A DNA stretch of 23,917 nucleotides. Origin: UBA583 sp964429995. GTDB lineage: Archaea > Nanobdellota > Nanobdellia > Woesearchaeales > UBA583. The position numbers and the translations under genes are program-made. The notes under the pieces were generated by a model. That model had not been told where the DNA came from. It made no database searches and was given only the letters and a program-made list of their open reading frames with translations. Position 1 is the stretch's first letter, and each line of letters begins with the position of its first letter. Below are positions 16,525 through 23,385 of this stretch, piece after piece. Location of the stretch: the NCBI GenBank assembly GCA_964429995.1, contig CAYSDY010000011.1, positions 1-23,917 on the forward strand, given 5' to 3'.

Positions 16525-16704
16525 TATGTAAAATAAATTTACTATATTTATTGTTTTTTAGAGTTTATAAGATTGGATTACTTATAGAATGTAAATAAAG
16601 TAAAAACAATTTATTTTCTTGTACCTATCTTAATAGAATTTTTAAATATCGTTAAAACTGCTAAAATATTAAACTATTTAATGAGTAAAATATTTTTAAA
16701 TACC

Positions 16705-17133
16705 TTACTCTTCCTTATCTTCTGATGCGAATTTTATCTTCTGTAAAGGAATTGGTGATGGAAGTCCTACAGAATCTGCCATCTGTAATACTTTAATTAT
16801 TGTCTTATTGTATATAAACTTAAAAACTGTCTGTCCAACTGTTGTATTTAATTTTTTGCTTGATTCCCACTCTTTCATGGTTTCTGCAATGATCTCTTTT
16901 GTGTCTGTATAAACAAGATCACCTTCTATGCTAACCTTTCCAAGACCTGCACTGTATAAAACATCAAATGCAAAATAAACCTTTAAAACCTCATTTTTAT
17001 TTCCAGAAATCTCAAGAGTTGTTTTTTCCAAATTCTTAACACTTATATTGTGTTTGATTTCTATACCATCCTTTAAGGATGCTTGTTCTCTTCTGCAATC
17101 TATTTTTGAAAAACTAAAACCTATTACTCCCAT
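16705..17133 (-). CDS. Conserved archaeal protein, possibly SecB-like chaperone
   Basis: 142 residues. Alternating polar/hydrophobic strands (IEIKHNISVKNLEK, EVLKVYFAFDVLYSA, GKVSIEGDLVYTD) are followed by a helical region and the tail VGLPSPIPLQKIKFASED. The strand pattern and the proline-rich LPSPIPL end recall SecB, and SecB-like proteins have been noted in archaea (MJ0357). This is a weak resemblance read by eye, so a general conserved hypothetical is the safe description. It is one base downstream of rpoL in the uS15-eS1-rpoL operon, hinting at a role close to translation or nascent-chain handling. The C-terminus is acidic (SEDKEE). Confidence 0.5.
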   Translation of the reverse strand: MGVIGFSFSKIDCRREQASLKDGIEIKHNISVKNLEKTTLEISGNKNEVLKVYFAFDVLYSAGLGKVSIEGDLVYTDTKEIIAETMKEWESSKKLNTTVGQTVFKFIYNKTIIKVLQMADSVGLPSPIPLQKIKFASEDKEE

Positions 17134-17134
17134 T

Positions 17135-17392
17135 TTATTTTATTTTTTTTGACTGTAAGTCTTTTTTTATTTTTTCTAATTCTTTTACAAACAATTCTTT
17201 AGCACTACCTTTCTTAACTTTTAAGAAAAACTCTGTCTTGTTAATCAAGTGATGCTCACGATAAACTCCAACTATATCAACCTGCGAATTTGATTCTAAA
17301 TAACTTCTCAAAAGAGAGAAGAGTGTATCTTCGTTAGAATCAACCACAAATCTTAAAACGTTTTCCTTATCTGCAACATCTATAATTTCCAT
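17135..17392 (-). CDS. rpoL: RNA polymerase subunit L (Rpo11)
   Basis: 85 residues, Rpb11/AC19-like. The family core is visible: LRFVVDSNEDTLFSLLRSYLESN corresponds to the (G/N)EDHTLxNLLR motif, GVYREHHLINKTEFFLKVKKG to the Y..HPL...(x)F.IKT strand, and the last 25 residues form the C-terminal helix. Rpo11 pairs with Rpo3 (RpoD) to form the alpha-like assembly platform. The usual histidine of EDHTL is absent (NEDTL), and the protein is at the short end of the family. It lies 16 nt after eS1, so RNA polymerase assembly is co-expressed with ribosomal proteins; the other rpo genes are 1.2 kb away in a separate unit. Confidence 0.8.
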   Translation of the reverse strand: MEIIDVADKENVLRFVVDSNEDTLFSLLRSYLESNSQVDIVGVYREHHLINKTEFFLKVKKGSAKELFVKELEKIKKDLQSKKIK

Positions 17393-17408
17393 TCTTTTAT
17401 ATTTTTGT

Positions 17409-17987
17409 TTACTTCTCTATTAAAACCTTTTTAAATTCTAAAGATTTTAAAGGGAATATTTTTTTTATTTCACTCCTGTATCCTAGTTGAACTTTTCCAA
17501 GTATTACAGAATGCAAAAAATCCTGTGCATTCATTTCTGAAACATCTTTTGATATAATTTCTGAAATTTTGCTTCTCATATCACCAAGTTTTAAAGAACT
17601 TGTATTCTTTTTAGTAACACAAAATGGCTTTATTCTTAGATTGATCCCATCTTTTGTTTTACATACAAAAGACATTTCTAAAAGGTCTGACCCTGTCTTA
17701 ACAAACCTGTTAAGATAATATGGAATCTGCTCATAACCTGTAAGAACTGTCTTTGCAATACCTGAATCAACAGATTCAACATTAAAGAATACTCTTATGT
17801 TCTGATTTTTAATATTATTTGTTATGTACATAAGATTCATCTTTATGCTTTTTCCTATAAAAGCCTTAAGGTCTGTAACTGTTGATTTTCCCAAGGAAAC
17901 AGAACCAAAAACTTCAGGAGCTTTTAACTCTACAGGAAACTTCCTTTTTACTTTTTTCACCTTAGATTTTACTACTATCTTTGCCAT
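17409..17987 (-). CDS. rps3ae: 30S ribosomal protein eS1 (S3Ae)
   Basis: 192 residues, the normal archaeal size. Blocks typical of eS1 are the N-terminal basic KVKRKFPVELKAPEVFG, IGKSIKMNLMYIT, VFFNVESVDSGIAKTVLTGYEQIPYYLNRFVKTGSDLLEMSF, DGINLRIKPFCVTKK, and DFLHSVILGKVQLGYRSEIKKIFPLKSLEFKKVLIEK at the C-terminus. It binds the small subunit platform near the mRNA exit. Second gene of the operon, one base after uS15. Confidence 0.95.
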   Translation of the reverse strand: MAKIVVKSKVKKVKRKFPVELKAPEVFGSVSLGKSTVTDLKAFIGKSIKMNLMYITNNIKNQNIRVFFNVESVDSGIAKTVLTGYEQIPYYLNRFVKTGSDLLEMSFVCKTKDGINLRIKPFCVTKKNTSSLKLGDMRSKISEIISKDVSEMNAQDFLHSVILGKVQLGYRSEIKKIFPLKSLEFKKVLIEK

Positions 17988-17988
17988 T

Positions 17989-18414
17989 TTAATTTACACT
18001 CCAGTTTGATGGGACCCTGCCTATCTGTTTGTAGTAGCTAGAAAGCCTTCTTATTTTTGACTCTATAAGCTGTAAACCTCTTTTGTTATGTAAATCCTTG
18101 TTATTTGATTCAAGATGTTTTTTCAATTTCTGATATCTTTTTACAAGTGATTCAAGATCTTCAGGAAGTTTTGATTCCATCTTTGCATTGCATAGTATTA
18201 CACCTATTGATTTACCTGTTACAAGTTTTACACTTGGTATTGCGTATGTATCACGAAGTATCAAACCTATCATGCTTGGCTTATTATCTTCTTTAGCTAA
18301 TTTTATAACTAAATCCTCAACTTCTTTTGCTTTATATTTTACAAATGATAGATCTTTTTCTACTGGTCTTTTTGAACCGGACCTACCTCTGATTCGTGCA
18401 TGCATTCTTGCCAT
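17989..18414 (-). CDS. rps15: 30S ribosomal protein uS15, archaeal type
   Basis: 141 residues from the ATG at 18414. The protein begins MARMHARIRGRSGSKRP, the hallmark N-terminus of archaeal/eukaryotic uS15, followed by the S15 helical core (LILRDTYAIPSVKLVTGKSIG; LVKRYQKLKKHLESNNKDLHNKRGLQLIESKIRRLSSYYKQIG). An upstream in-frame extension to a TTG at 18462 adds a non-conserved cysteine-containing sequence and is rejected as the start. It is the first gene of uS15-eS1-rpoL-SecB-like. The TATA box at 18486-18497 predicts a leader of about 50 nt containing a hairpin, unusually long compared with the leaderless genes around it. Confidence 0.95.
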   Translation of the reverse strand: MARMHARIRGRSGSKRPVEKDLSFVKYKAKEVEDLVIKLAKEDNKPSMIGLILRDTYAIPSVKLVTGKSIGVILCNAKMESKLPEDLESLVKRYQKLKKHLESNNKDLHNKRGLQLIESKIRRLSSYYKQIGRVPSNWSVN

Positions 18415-18428
18415 TTTTTTGGTATAAT

Positions 18429-18446
18429 TTTGTTGAAAACAACAAA
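18429..18446 (-). promoter_or_regulatory. Hairpin in the uS15 leader
   Basis: On the mRNA strand TTTGTTG pairs perfectly with CAACAAA around a TTTT loop, ending 14 nt before the uS15 ATG. uS15 autoregulates through mRNA structures in several bacteria. An equivalent here is only a possibility. Confidence 0.35.
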
Positions 18447-18485
18447 CATCATCCATCAGCAATTTAATCTGAAAAATTTTGCTTG

Positions 18486-18497
18486 TATAATTTATAG
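18486..18497 (-). promoter_or_regulatory. TATA box for the uS15 operon
   Basis: CTATAAATTATA on the minus strand. Predicted start is about 18465, roughly 50 nt before the uS15 ATG. Confidence 0.45.
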
Positions 18498-18537
18498 TAA
18501 TTAAGACACATTTAAAAAGGTTTTGAATTAGAACAAT

Positions 18538-19062
18538 TTAATATTTAGCATCTGTTTTATTAATATTAGCTAATTCATGTCTTATGAGTTTTTCTTTAAT
18601 ATCTATACCTGAACCGAATCCTGTTAATGATCCATTTTTTCCTATAACCCTGTGGCATGGTATGATTATGGGAAATGGATTTTTATTATTTGCCATCCCA
18701 ACAGCCCTACATGCTTTTTTATTACCTATCTTTTCTGCAATATAAGAATACGAAACCAAATTCCCATATGGTATTTTTAAAAGCTCTTTTAACACTTTTT
18801 GCTCAAAAATAGTTCCTATTATGTTAATATTTATATCAAATTTCTGTCTGTCTCCTTTAAAATACTCCTTCATTTGCTGTTTTATAATTGCAAACATCTG
18901 CTCATTCTTTGTAAGTAAAGACAGATTCTTGTTTTGTGTATGCTCTTTGTTGAATATAACTATTTTTTTTAAACCATAATTATCTCCAAAAAAAATAAGA
19001 CTACATAAGGGTGAATCGTATGTATCGTAAAAAACCAACTCATCAACTTTTTTTTTAACCAT
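18538..19062 (-). CDS. ogt: Methylated-DNA--protein-cysteine methyltransferase
   Basis: 174 residues. The active-site motif PCHRVIG is at 145-151 with acceptor Cys146. The helix-turn-helix/recognition region YSYIAEKIGNKKACRAVGMANNKNP contains the arginine (about 119) that flips the damaged base. The N-terminal domain is divergent, and the family tail GSLTGFGSGIDIKEKLIRHE is present. The protein directly reverses O6-alkylguanine by a single suicidal transfer. Single gene between the uS15 operon and tRNA-Gln. A TATA box at 19086-19095 gives an essentially leaderless mRNA and sits only 8 bp from the 3' end of tRNA-Gln. Confidence 0.94.
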   Translation of the reverse strand: MVKKKVDELVFYDTYDSPLCSLIFFGDNYGLKKIVIFNKEHTQNKNLSLLTKNEQMFAIIKQQMKEYFKGDRQKFDININIIGTIFEQKVLKELLKIPYGNLVSYSYIAEKIGNKKACRAVGMANNKNPFPIIIPCHRVIGKNGSLTGFGSGIDIKEKLIRHELANINKTDAKY

Positions 19063-19085
19063 AGTAAAAAACTAATTCTAAAGCA

Positions 19086-19095
19086 TATTTTATAA
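19086..19095 (-). promoter_or_regulatory. TATA box for the alkyltransferase gene
   Basis: TTATAAAATA on the minus strand, centred about 28 nt before the ATG at 19062. It is squeezed between the tRNA-Gln 3' end and the gene. Confidence 0.45.
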
Positions 19096-19102
19096 GAAAT
19101 AA

Positions 19103-19175
19103 TAGCCCTGCCCAGGTTCGAACTGGGGTCTTAGGATCCAAAGTCCTAAATGATAGTCCACTACACTACAGGGCT
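19103..19175 (-). tRNA. tRNA-Gln (UUG)
   Basis: The acceptor AGCCCTG pairs with CAGGGCT and the discriminator is A. The anticodon stem TAGGA/TCCTA encloses loop CTTTGGA (anticodon TTG). The T-arm CCCAGTTCGAACCTGGG contains a G-T-type pair and is intact. No intron and no encoded CCA. A candidate TATA box (AAATTTAAAAAC, about 19208-19219) lies upstream at a suitable distance. Confidence 0.94.
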
Positions 19176-19277
19176 GACACTTAATATTGAAAGTTAATTT
19201 TTCTTTGTTTTTAAATTTTTGTGTACATCTAAGTGATATAATAATTTTGATATTGTAATAGTGTAATTTTAAACAAA

Positions 19278-20687
19278 TTAAAAATCATCAATCGAAATTA
19301 AGTTAATATTATCTCTTTTTTTACATTCTTCTTTTAAATTATCTTTAAAACCTGATTTTGAAAATAAAAAATATTTTATTTTGTTTATCTTTTCTGTATA
19401 CTTAACTAATTTAACTTTTTCTTCTAATTTTTTTAAAACTTTAATGTTCATGGCTTCGTTTTCAAACTTACACTCTCCAATAATCATTGATTTTTCTTCT
19501 TGAGAAATTGCAATTATGTCTATTTCATTTTCACCATACCACCATGAACCAACTTTATCTATTTTTAGATCTTTAATTGTAAATAAATATTCCTGACAAA
19601 TTTCTTCAAATGTTTTTGAAAATGGAAAACTTATCTTCTTTATTTCTTCTTTAAGAAAAGAAAACTCTTCAAGTTCAATATTTTTTATATTAGGATAAAT
19701 AAATGATAACCAAAACCTAAAATATTTGTCTTTAATGATATATATGCCTTGTTTTTTATTCTCTATTGTCAATGGGTATTTTTTTTCGATAATTTGTAAT
19801 AATTCTAATTTATCTAAATACTTATTAAGATTGTTTGGTAAAATATAAGATTTTTGTGCTATTTCATTCATCTTTACAGCTCCTTTATTTATCTCTTCTA
19901 AAATTTTAAAATAAGTGTTGGTTTCTCTTAATTCTTCTTGTAGTAGAAATTCTGCTTCTTCATACAATAGACTTCCCTTTCTACAAAAAAGATTTATAAT
20001 ATTTTCATTAAATGATACGTTTGTATCATATAATTGTAAATAAAGTGGAACACCACCTAAGGCTGAATAAATTTTTATTCTCTCTTCAGTTTTTAACTTA
20101 GGAAAAAAATCTCCTATCTGAGAAAATCTAAATTCTTTTAAGTGAATTTGAGCGGTTCTTCTTCCATATAATGGAGATTTATATCCAAGAACATCTTGTT
20201 CCATAATTGAAATTGCAGAACCACTTAAAATTAAATTAATATTAGCATCTAACAGTATAGTATCCCAAATTTTTTGAAATTCTGCTGTTATTCCTTTGTC
20301 TTTTTCAATTAAATATGGAAACTCATCAATAACTATAGTAAAATTATTTGGCATTTTTTCTACAATTTTTTTAAAAAGATCGGTAAAAGTTTTTATTTCA
20401 CCAAAATATACTCCCGTTTTATCTGACAATTCATTTATAAAGATTGCAAGTTCATAATCATAAACTCCTCTTGATGCCATAAAATAAAAAGAGTTAGATA
20501 CATCTAAAGAATTCTTAATAAGTGTTGTTTTTCCAATTCTTCTACGACCATAAACAACTATAAATTCAGAGTTGTCTGAACTATATTTTGATTTAAGAAT
20601 CTCAAGTTCTGTTGTTCTACCAATAAATTTAGAAGTATTCATATTTTTATTATATACTTGATTATTTATAAACTTAATTATTGCCAT
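19278..20687 (-). CDS. Archaeal ATPase with DUF234 nuclease-like domain
   Basis: 469 residues, the archaeal AAA-type ATPase family (PF01637-like) with a C-terminal DUF234. The Walker A YGRRRIGKTT is at 46-55 and the Walker B IVIDEFPYL at about 118-126. YKSPLYGRRTAQIHLKEF, a winged-helix-like segment (about 255-300) and KYFRFWLSFIYPN follow. The C-terminus has NEIDIIA and IIGECKF (Asp about 390, Glu405, Lys407), a PD-(D/E)XK-like nuclease pattern. These proteins are expanded and mobile in archaea, and their role is not settled. An alternative start is Met16 (20642), before the conserved FIGRTTELEIL. A tandem palindromic operator lies across the 20687 start, and the facing gene is a broken methyltransferase. 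Confidence 0.88.
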   Translation of the reverse strand: MAIIKFINNQVYNKNMNTSKFIGRTTELEILKSKYSSDNSEFIVVYGRRRIGKTTLIKNSLDVSNSFYFMASRGVYDYELAIFINELSDKTGVYFGEIKTFTDLFKKIVEKMPNNFTIVIDEFPYLIEKDKGITAEFQKIWDTILLDANINLILSGSAISIMEQDVLGYKSPLYGRRTAQIHLKEFRFSQIGDFFPKLKTEERIKIYSALGGVPLYLQLYDTNVSFNENIINLFCRKGSLLYEEAEFLLQEELRETNTYFKILEEINKGAVKMNEIAQKSYILPNNLNKYLDKLELLQIIEKKYPLTIENKKQGIYIIKDKYFRFWLSFIYPNIKNIELEEFSFLKEEIKKISFPFSKTFEEICQEYLFTIKDLKIDKVGSWWYGENEIDIIAISQEEKSMIIGECKFENEAMNIKVLKKLEEKVKLVKYTEKINKIKYFLFSKSGFKDNLKEECKKRDNINLISIDDF

Positions 20688-20714
20688 AATATGTTATGAC
20701 ATAATGTGTTATGG
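20685..20714. promoter_or_regulatory. Tandem palindromic operator at the ATPase start
   Basis: Two copies of CATAA-N4-TTATG stand side by side: CATAATATGTTATG at 20685-20698 and CATAATGTGTTATG at 20700-20713. Their centres are 15 bp apart. They lie between the predicted TATA box (20722-20736) and the start codon, overlapping the expected transcription start, so a bound protein should repress. Confidence 0.55.
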
Positions 20715-20721
20715 TAAATTT

Positions 20722-20736
20722 CCAAAAATATATTGT
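20722..20736 (-). promoter_or_regulatory. TATA box for the DUF234 ATPase gene
   Basis: CAATATATTTTTGG on the minus strand. Predicted start is about 20704, inside the tandem palindrome. Confidence 0.35.
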
Positions 20737-20845
20737 AATCATTGATAATTTGACAAAAATTTTGGTTTTTCTTAAGTTTCTTTAAAAATAGTCTTGTAAA
20801 ATTTATTCAATCTTTGAAGTTTTTTAAATTTATTTAATAACAAAA

Positions 20846-20855
20846 TTTATATTAT
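20846..20855 (+). promoter_or_regulatory. TATA box for the methyltransferase gene
   Basis: TTTATATTAT is centred about 26 nt before the ATG at 20877, giving a leaderless transcript. The intergenic space from 20715 otherwise shows nothing but AT-rich DNA and T-tracts. Confidence 0.45.
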
Positions 20856-20876
20856 ATTTCCTTTTGTTTATTTATT

Positions 20877-21615
20877 ATGAAAAAACCCTATTTCGAAACA
20901 GCTTATATACAAATATTTGATGGTGATTGTATTGATGTTCTAAATGTTATACCAGAAAAATCTGTTGACATGATCTTTGCGGATCCACCTTATTTTTTAT
21001 CTAATGGAGGAATTTCTTGTAAAGCTGGCAAAATTGTTTCTGTAAATAAAGCAGATTGGGACAAATCCAATGGAATGGATAAAGATTTTGAATTTACATA
21101 TAATTGGATCAATGCTTGCCGTAGAGTTTTAAAAGATAATGGCACAATTTGGATTTCTGGAATGATGCACAATATTTACCAAGTAGGCTATGCTTTGCAA
21201 CATTTAAAATTCAAGATATTAAATGAGATATTGGTTTAAACCCAATGCACCTCCAAATTTAAGCTGTAGGTATTTTGCTCATTCTCATGAAACTATTTTA
21301 TGGGCAAAAAAAAATGAGAAAATTCCACACTTTTTCAATTATGAACTCATGCAAGAATGGAACGATCTAATAAGTCCTATGGGCAAACAAATGAGAAGTG
21401 TATGGAGCATTCCATTAACTCCACCAAGTGAAAAAATATATGGAAAACATCCAACACAAAAAACAATAGAATCATTAAAAAGAATCATCCTCTCATCAAC
21501 AAACAAAAATGCTTTGATCTTAGATCCATTCTGTGGATCTGGGACAACAGGAGTTGTTGCCAGTATGTTTAATAGAAAATCTATTGGAATTGATAAACAA
21601 GTTAATGAAAATTAA
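20877..21615 (+). pseudogene. Beta-class DNA adenine methyltransferase, frameshifted
   Basis: Two reading frames form one N6-adenine/N4-cytosine-type DNA methyltransferase. The first (20877-21239) has DGDCIDVL, the catalytic DPPY (36-39) and GTIWISGMMHNIYQVGYALQ. The second (21223-21615) continues with WFKPNAPPNLSCRYFAHSHETILWAKK, HPTQKT and the SAM-binding LDPFCGSGTTG. Motif IV before motif I is the beta-class order. The break is at about 21228-21233, where ATATTGG should read Ile-(x)-Trp; one base too many or two too few. After the TAA at 21613 the same frame stays open to 21708 with plausible C-terminal sequence (QLYLDYF), so a second lesion is possible. No cognate restriction enzyme is visible. 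Leaderless promoter at 20846. Confidence 0.82.
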
Positions 21616-21689
21616 AAATTTACACAACTATATTTAGATTATTTTATAATTTCCTTTAAAAAATTTATAGAAAACACAAAAATAAAAGA

Positions 21690-21705
21690 TAAATTTATAA
21701 ATATT
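21690..21705 (+). promoter_or_regulatory. TATA box for the AbiLi-like operon
   Basis: AAATTTATAAATATTT is centred about 26 nt before the second ATG (21723) of the ATPase gene, favouring that start and a leaderless mRNA. Confidence 0.45.
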
Positions 21706-21716
21706 TAATTCTTTAT

Positions 21717-22916
21717 ATGTTTATGATAATCAATTTCAAACTAAAAAATTACAATTCATACAAAAATGAACAAACTCTTGATTTGACTAAAAAATCAAAA
21801 GAGCAAAGTGGTAATAAGTTTATTAATAGAATCAATAATATTGATATTTTAAATGTAACTGGATTAGTTGGAGTTAATGGTTCAGGTAAAACTTCTCTAA
21901 TTGAAGCAATTGATTTTATGAAGAATATGGTATTAAATTCTCAAAATCATAATGTAAATACTAATATTAGATATAATCCATTTTTAACTAAAATTGGGAA
22001 ACCAACAGAATTTGAAATAACTTTCATTTCAGAGAATAAAAAATATATTTATGGTTTCTCATATACTAATGAGAAAATTATTAATGAATACCTTAAAGCA
22101 TATGATACACAGAAACCAACAGAAGTATTTGCAAGAGAAAATCAAGAGTTTAAATTTAATGAGAAATATGAGAAAGAATTAAAATTAATATCAAATAGTG
22201 TGATTCCACAAGCTCTAATGTTATCAAGAGCAGTTCAAATGAACTCTAAAACATTAAAACCTGTATTTGATTTCTTTACTAAAATTTTTACTATTAATAA
22301 TTTATTTAGAAATCCAATAGACTTTACTTTATTAAATGATAATACATTAAAAGAAGAATTACTAAATAAATTATCATTTGCAGATTTTTCAATACACGAT
22401 TTAGAATTAGTAAAAGGTCTTGCAAAAGAAATTAGTTTAATTCAGATAAAAGATTCAGCAACTTTTAAACAAGATGTTATGGAAAAAGAGATGATGGATT
22501 TAATTTTAATACATAAACACGAAAATAAAAACTTGAAAATAAATTTTATTGCAGAATCAAGTGGAACAAAAAAGTTTATCCTTATCTTTTATAACTTATT
22601 GAAATTATCAAAAGATTCAATAATATTGTATGATGAGATTGAAACATCATTTAATATAGAAATTGTAAAATTTATTATAAATTACTTTGCAAACAATAAA
22701 ACTAATTCACAATTGCTATTTACAACACATCAACCAGAAATATTAAATTATTTGAGAAGTGACCAAATTAATATTATAGAAAAAAGAGATTCAACAAGTG
22801 AAATTGTAACACTTTATAGCATTGTAAAATATAATACAAAAATCAATAAAAACTATGGAGATTATTATAAGGAGGGGGTTTTAGGAGGATTTCCAAATGT
22901 CTATAAAGAAGATTAA
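21717..22916 (+). CDS. AbiLi/RloA-like AAA ATPase (defence)
   Basis: 399 residues, SMC/OLD-like ABC-type ATPase of the AAA_15/AAA_21 group. The Walker A GVNGSGKTS is at 52-60, the signature-like ESSGTKKF at about 278-286, the Walker B SIILYDEIETS, the His switch LLFTTHQPEIL, and the tail NKNYGDYYKEGVLGGFPNV resembles AbiLi-type ATPases (Y..G.FGA.P). The family normally begins MIINFKxKNYxS, so the ATG at 21723 is more likely than 21717 and matches the TATA spacing. The 3' end overlaps the RloB-like gene by 20 bp and carries its Shine-Dalgarno, indicating translational coupling. Such ATPase/nuclease pairs abort phage infection in bacteria; the archaeal role is inferred. Confidence 0.85.
   Translation: MFMIINFKLKNYNSYKNEQTLDLTKKSKEQSGNKFINRINNIDILNVTGLVGVNGSGKTSLIEAIDFMKNMVLNSQNHNVNTNIRYNPFLTKIGKPTEFEITFISENKKYIYGFSYTNEKIINEYLKAYDTQKPTEVFARENQEFKFNEKYEKELKLISNSVIPQALMLSRAVQMNSKTLKPVFDFFTKIFTINNLFRNPIDFTLLNDNTLKEELLNKLSFADFSIHDLELVKGLAKEISLIQIKDSATFKQDVMEKEMMDLILIHKHENKNLKINFIAESSGTKKFILIFYNLLKLSKDSIILYDEIETSFNIEIVKFIINYFANNKTNSQLLFTTHQPEILNYLRSDQINIIEKRDSTSEIVTLYSIVKYNTKINKNYGDYYKEGVLGGFPNVYKED
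22883..22889 (+). promoter_or_regulatory. Strong Shine-Dalgarno for the RloB-like gene
   Basis: AGGAGGA lies inside the ATPase gene and ends 7 nt before the ATG at 22897. Another G-rich run (GGAGGGGG, 22871-22878) is a few bases upstream. Confidence 0.7.
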
Positions 22917-23382
22917 AAAGAAAATCTTCATATTTTGTGAGGGTGAGTCTGAAAAAAACTATTTTGAAGCATTAAAAGGTAATAAAAAAATTTCTCAAAA
23001 TTATGTATTAGACCCTAATTCAAATGAAAATGATTTGGATAATGCAATCAAAAAATTTGAAAGATTGGGAATTGATTTAATAACAATATATGTATATGAT
23101 GCAGATACTTTCAAACAAGGTCAAAAAAGAATTTCAGACAAAATTGAGAAATATAAAGATTTTATTTATTTTAGTGATGAAAACTTTGAAGATTTTTTAA
23201 GTTGTCACAAAACAAGTCCTTTTTATCGTGATAAGAAACCTCATTTAAGTAGACAATTAATTGAAGAAGTTAGAGGTCTTGATTATGATTATGTAAAAAC
23301 TCATTTAAAGAAACCAAACCAATTTAAAGATTTTAAATCAATTTACATATTATTAATGGAATTGTTTGAGGGAAAGTTATAA
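22897..23382 (+). CDS. rloB: RloB-like putative TOPRIM nuclease (AbiLii)
   Basis: 161 residues. The RloB pattern is visible: IFIFCEGESEKNYFEAL (Glu15, Glu17 and Glu19 region) at the first strand, VYDADTF (Asp68 and Asp70), and SDENFEDFLSCH (96-104), equivalent to the family's NxxFExWxxxH. The Glu then DxD arrangement is compatible with the TOPRIM-like fold proposed for RloB. Second gene of the pair with the AAA ATPase, overlapping by 20 bp. RloB was named for its link to restriction-modification loci, and a broken methyltransferase stands upstream here. It is somewhat short compared with bacterial relatives of about 200 residues, mostly at the C-terminus. Confidence 0.78.
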   Translation: MSIKKIKKKIFIFCEGESEKNYFEALKGNKKISQNYVLDPNSNENDLDNAIKKFERLGIDLITIYVYDADTFKQGQKRISDKIEKYKDFIYFSDENFEDFLSCHKTSPFYRDKKPHLSRQLIEEVRGLDYDYVKTHLKKPNQFKDFKSIYILLMELFEGKL

Positions 23383-23385
23383 AAA

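Noticed and set aside
18415..18462. N-terminal extension of uS15 to a TTG start (cysteine-containing 16 residues)
   Set aside because: The conserved archaeal uS15 N-terminus is MARMHAR, starting at 18414. The extension is unlike any S15 and lies on a hairpin leader.
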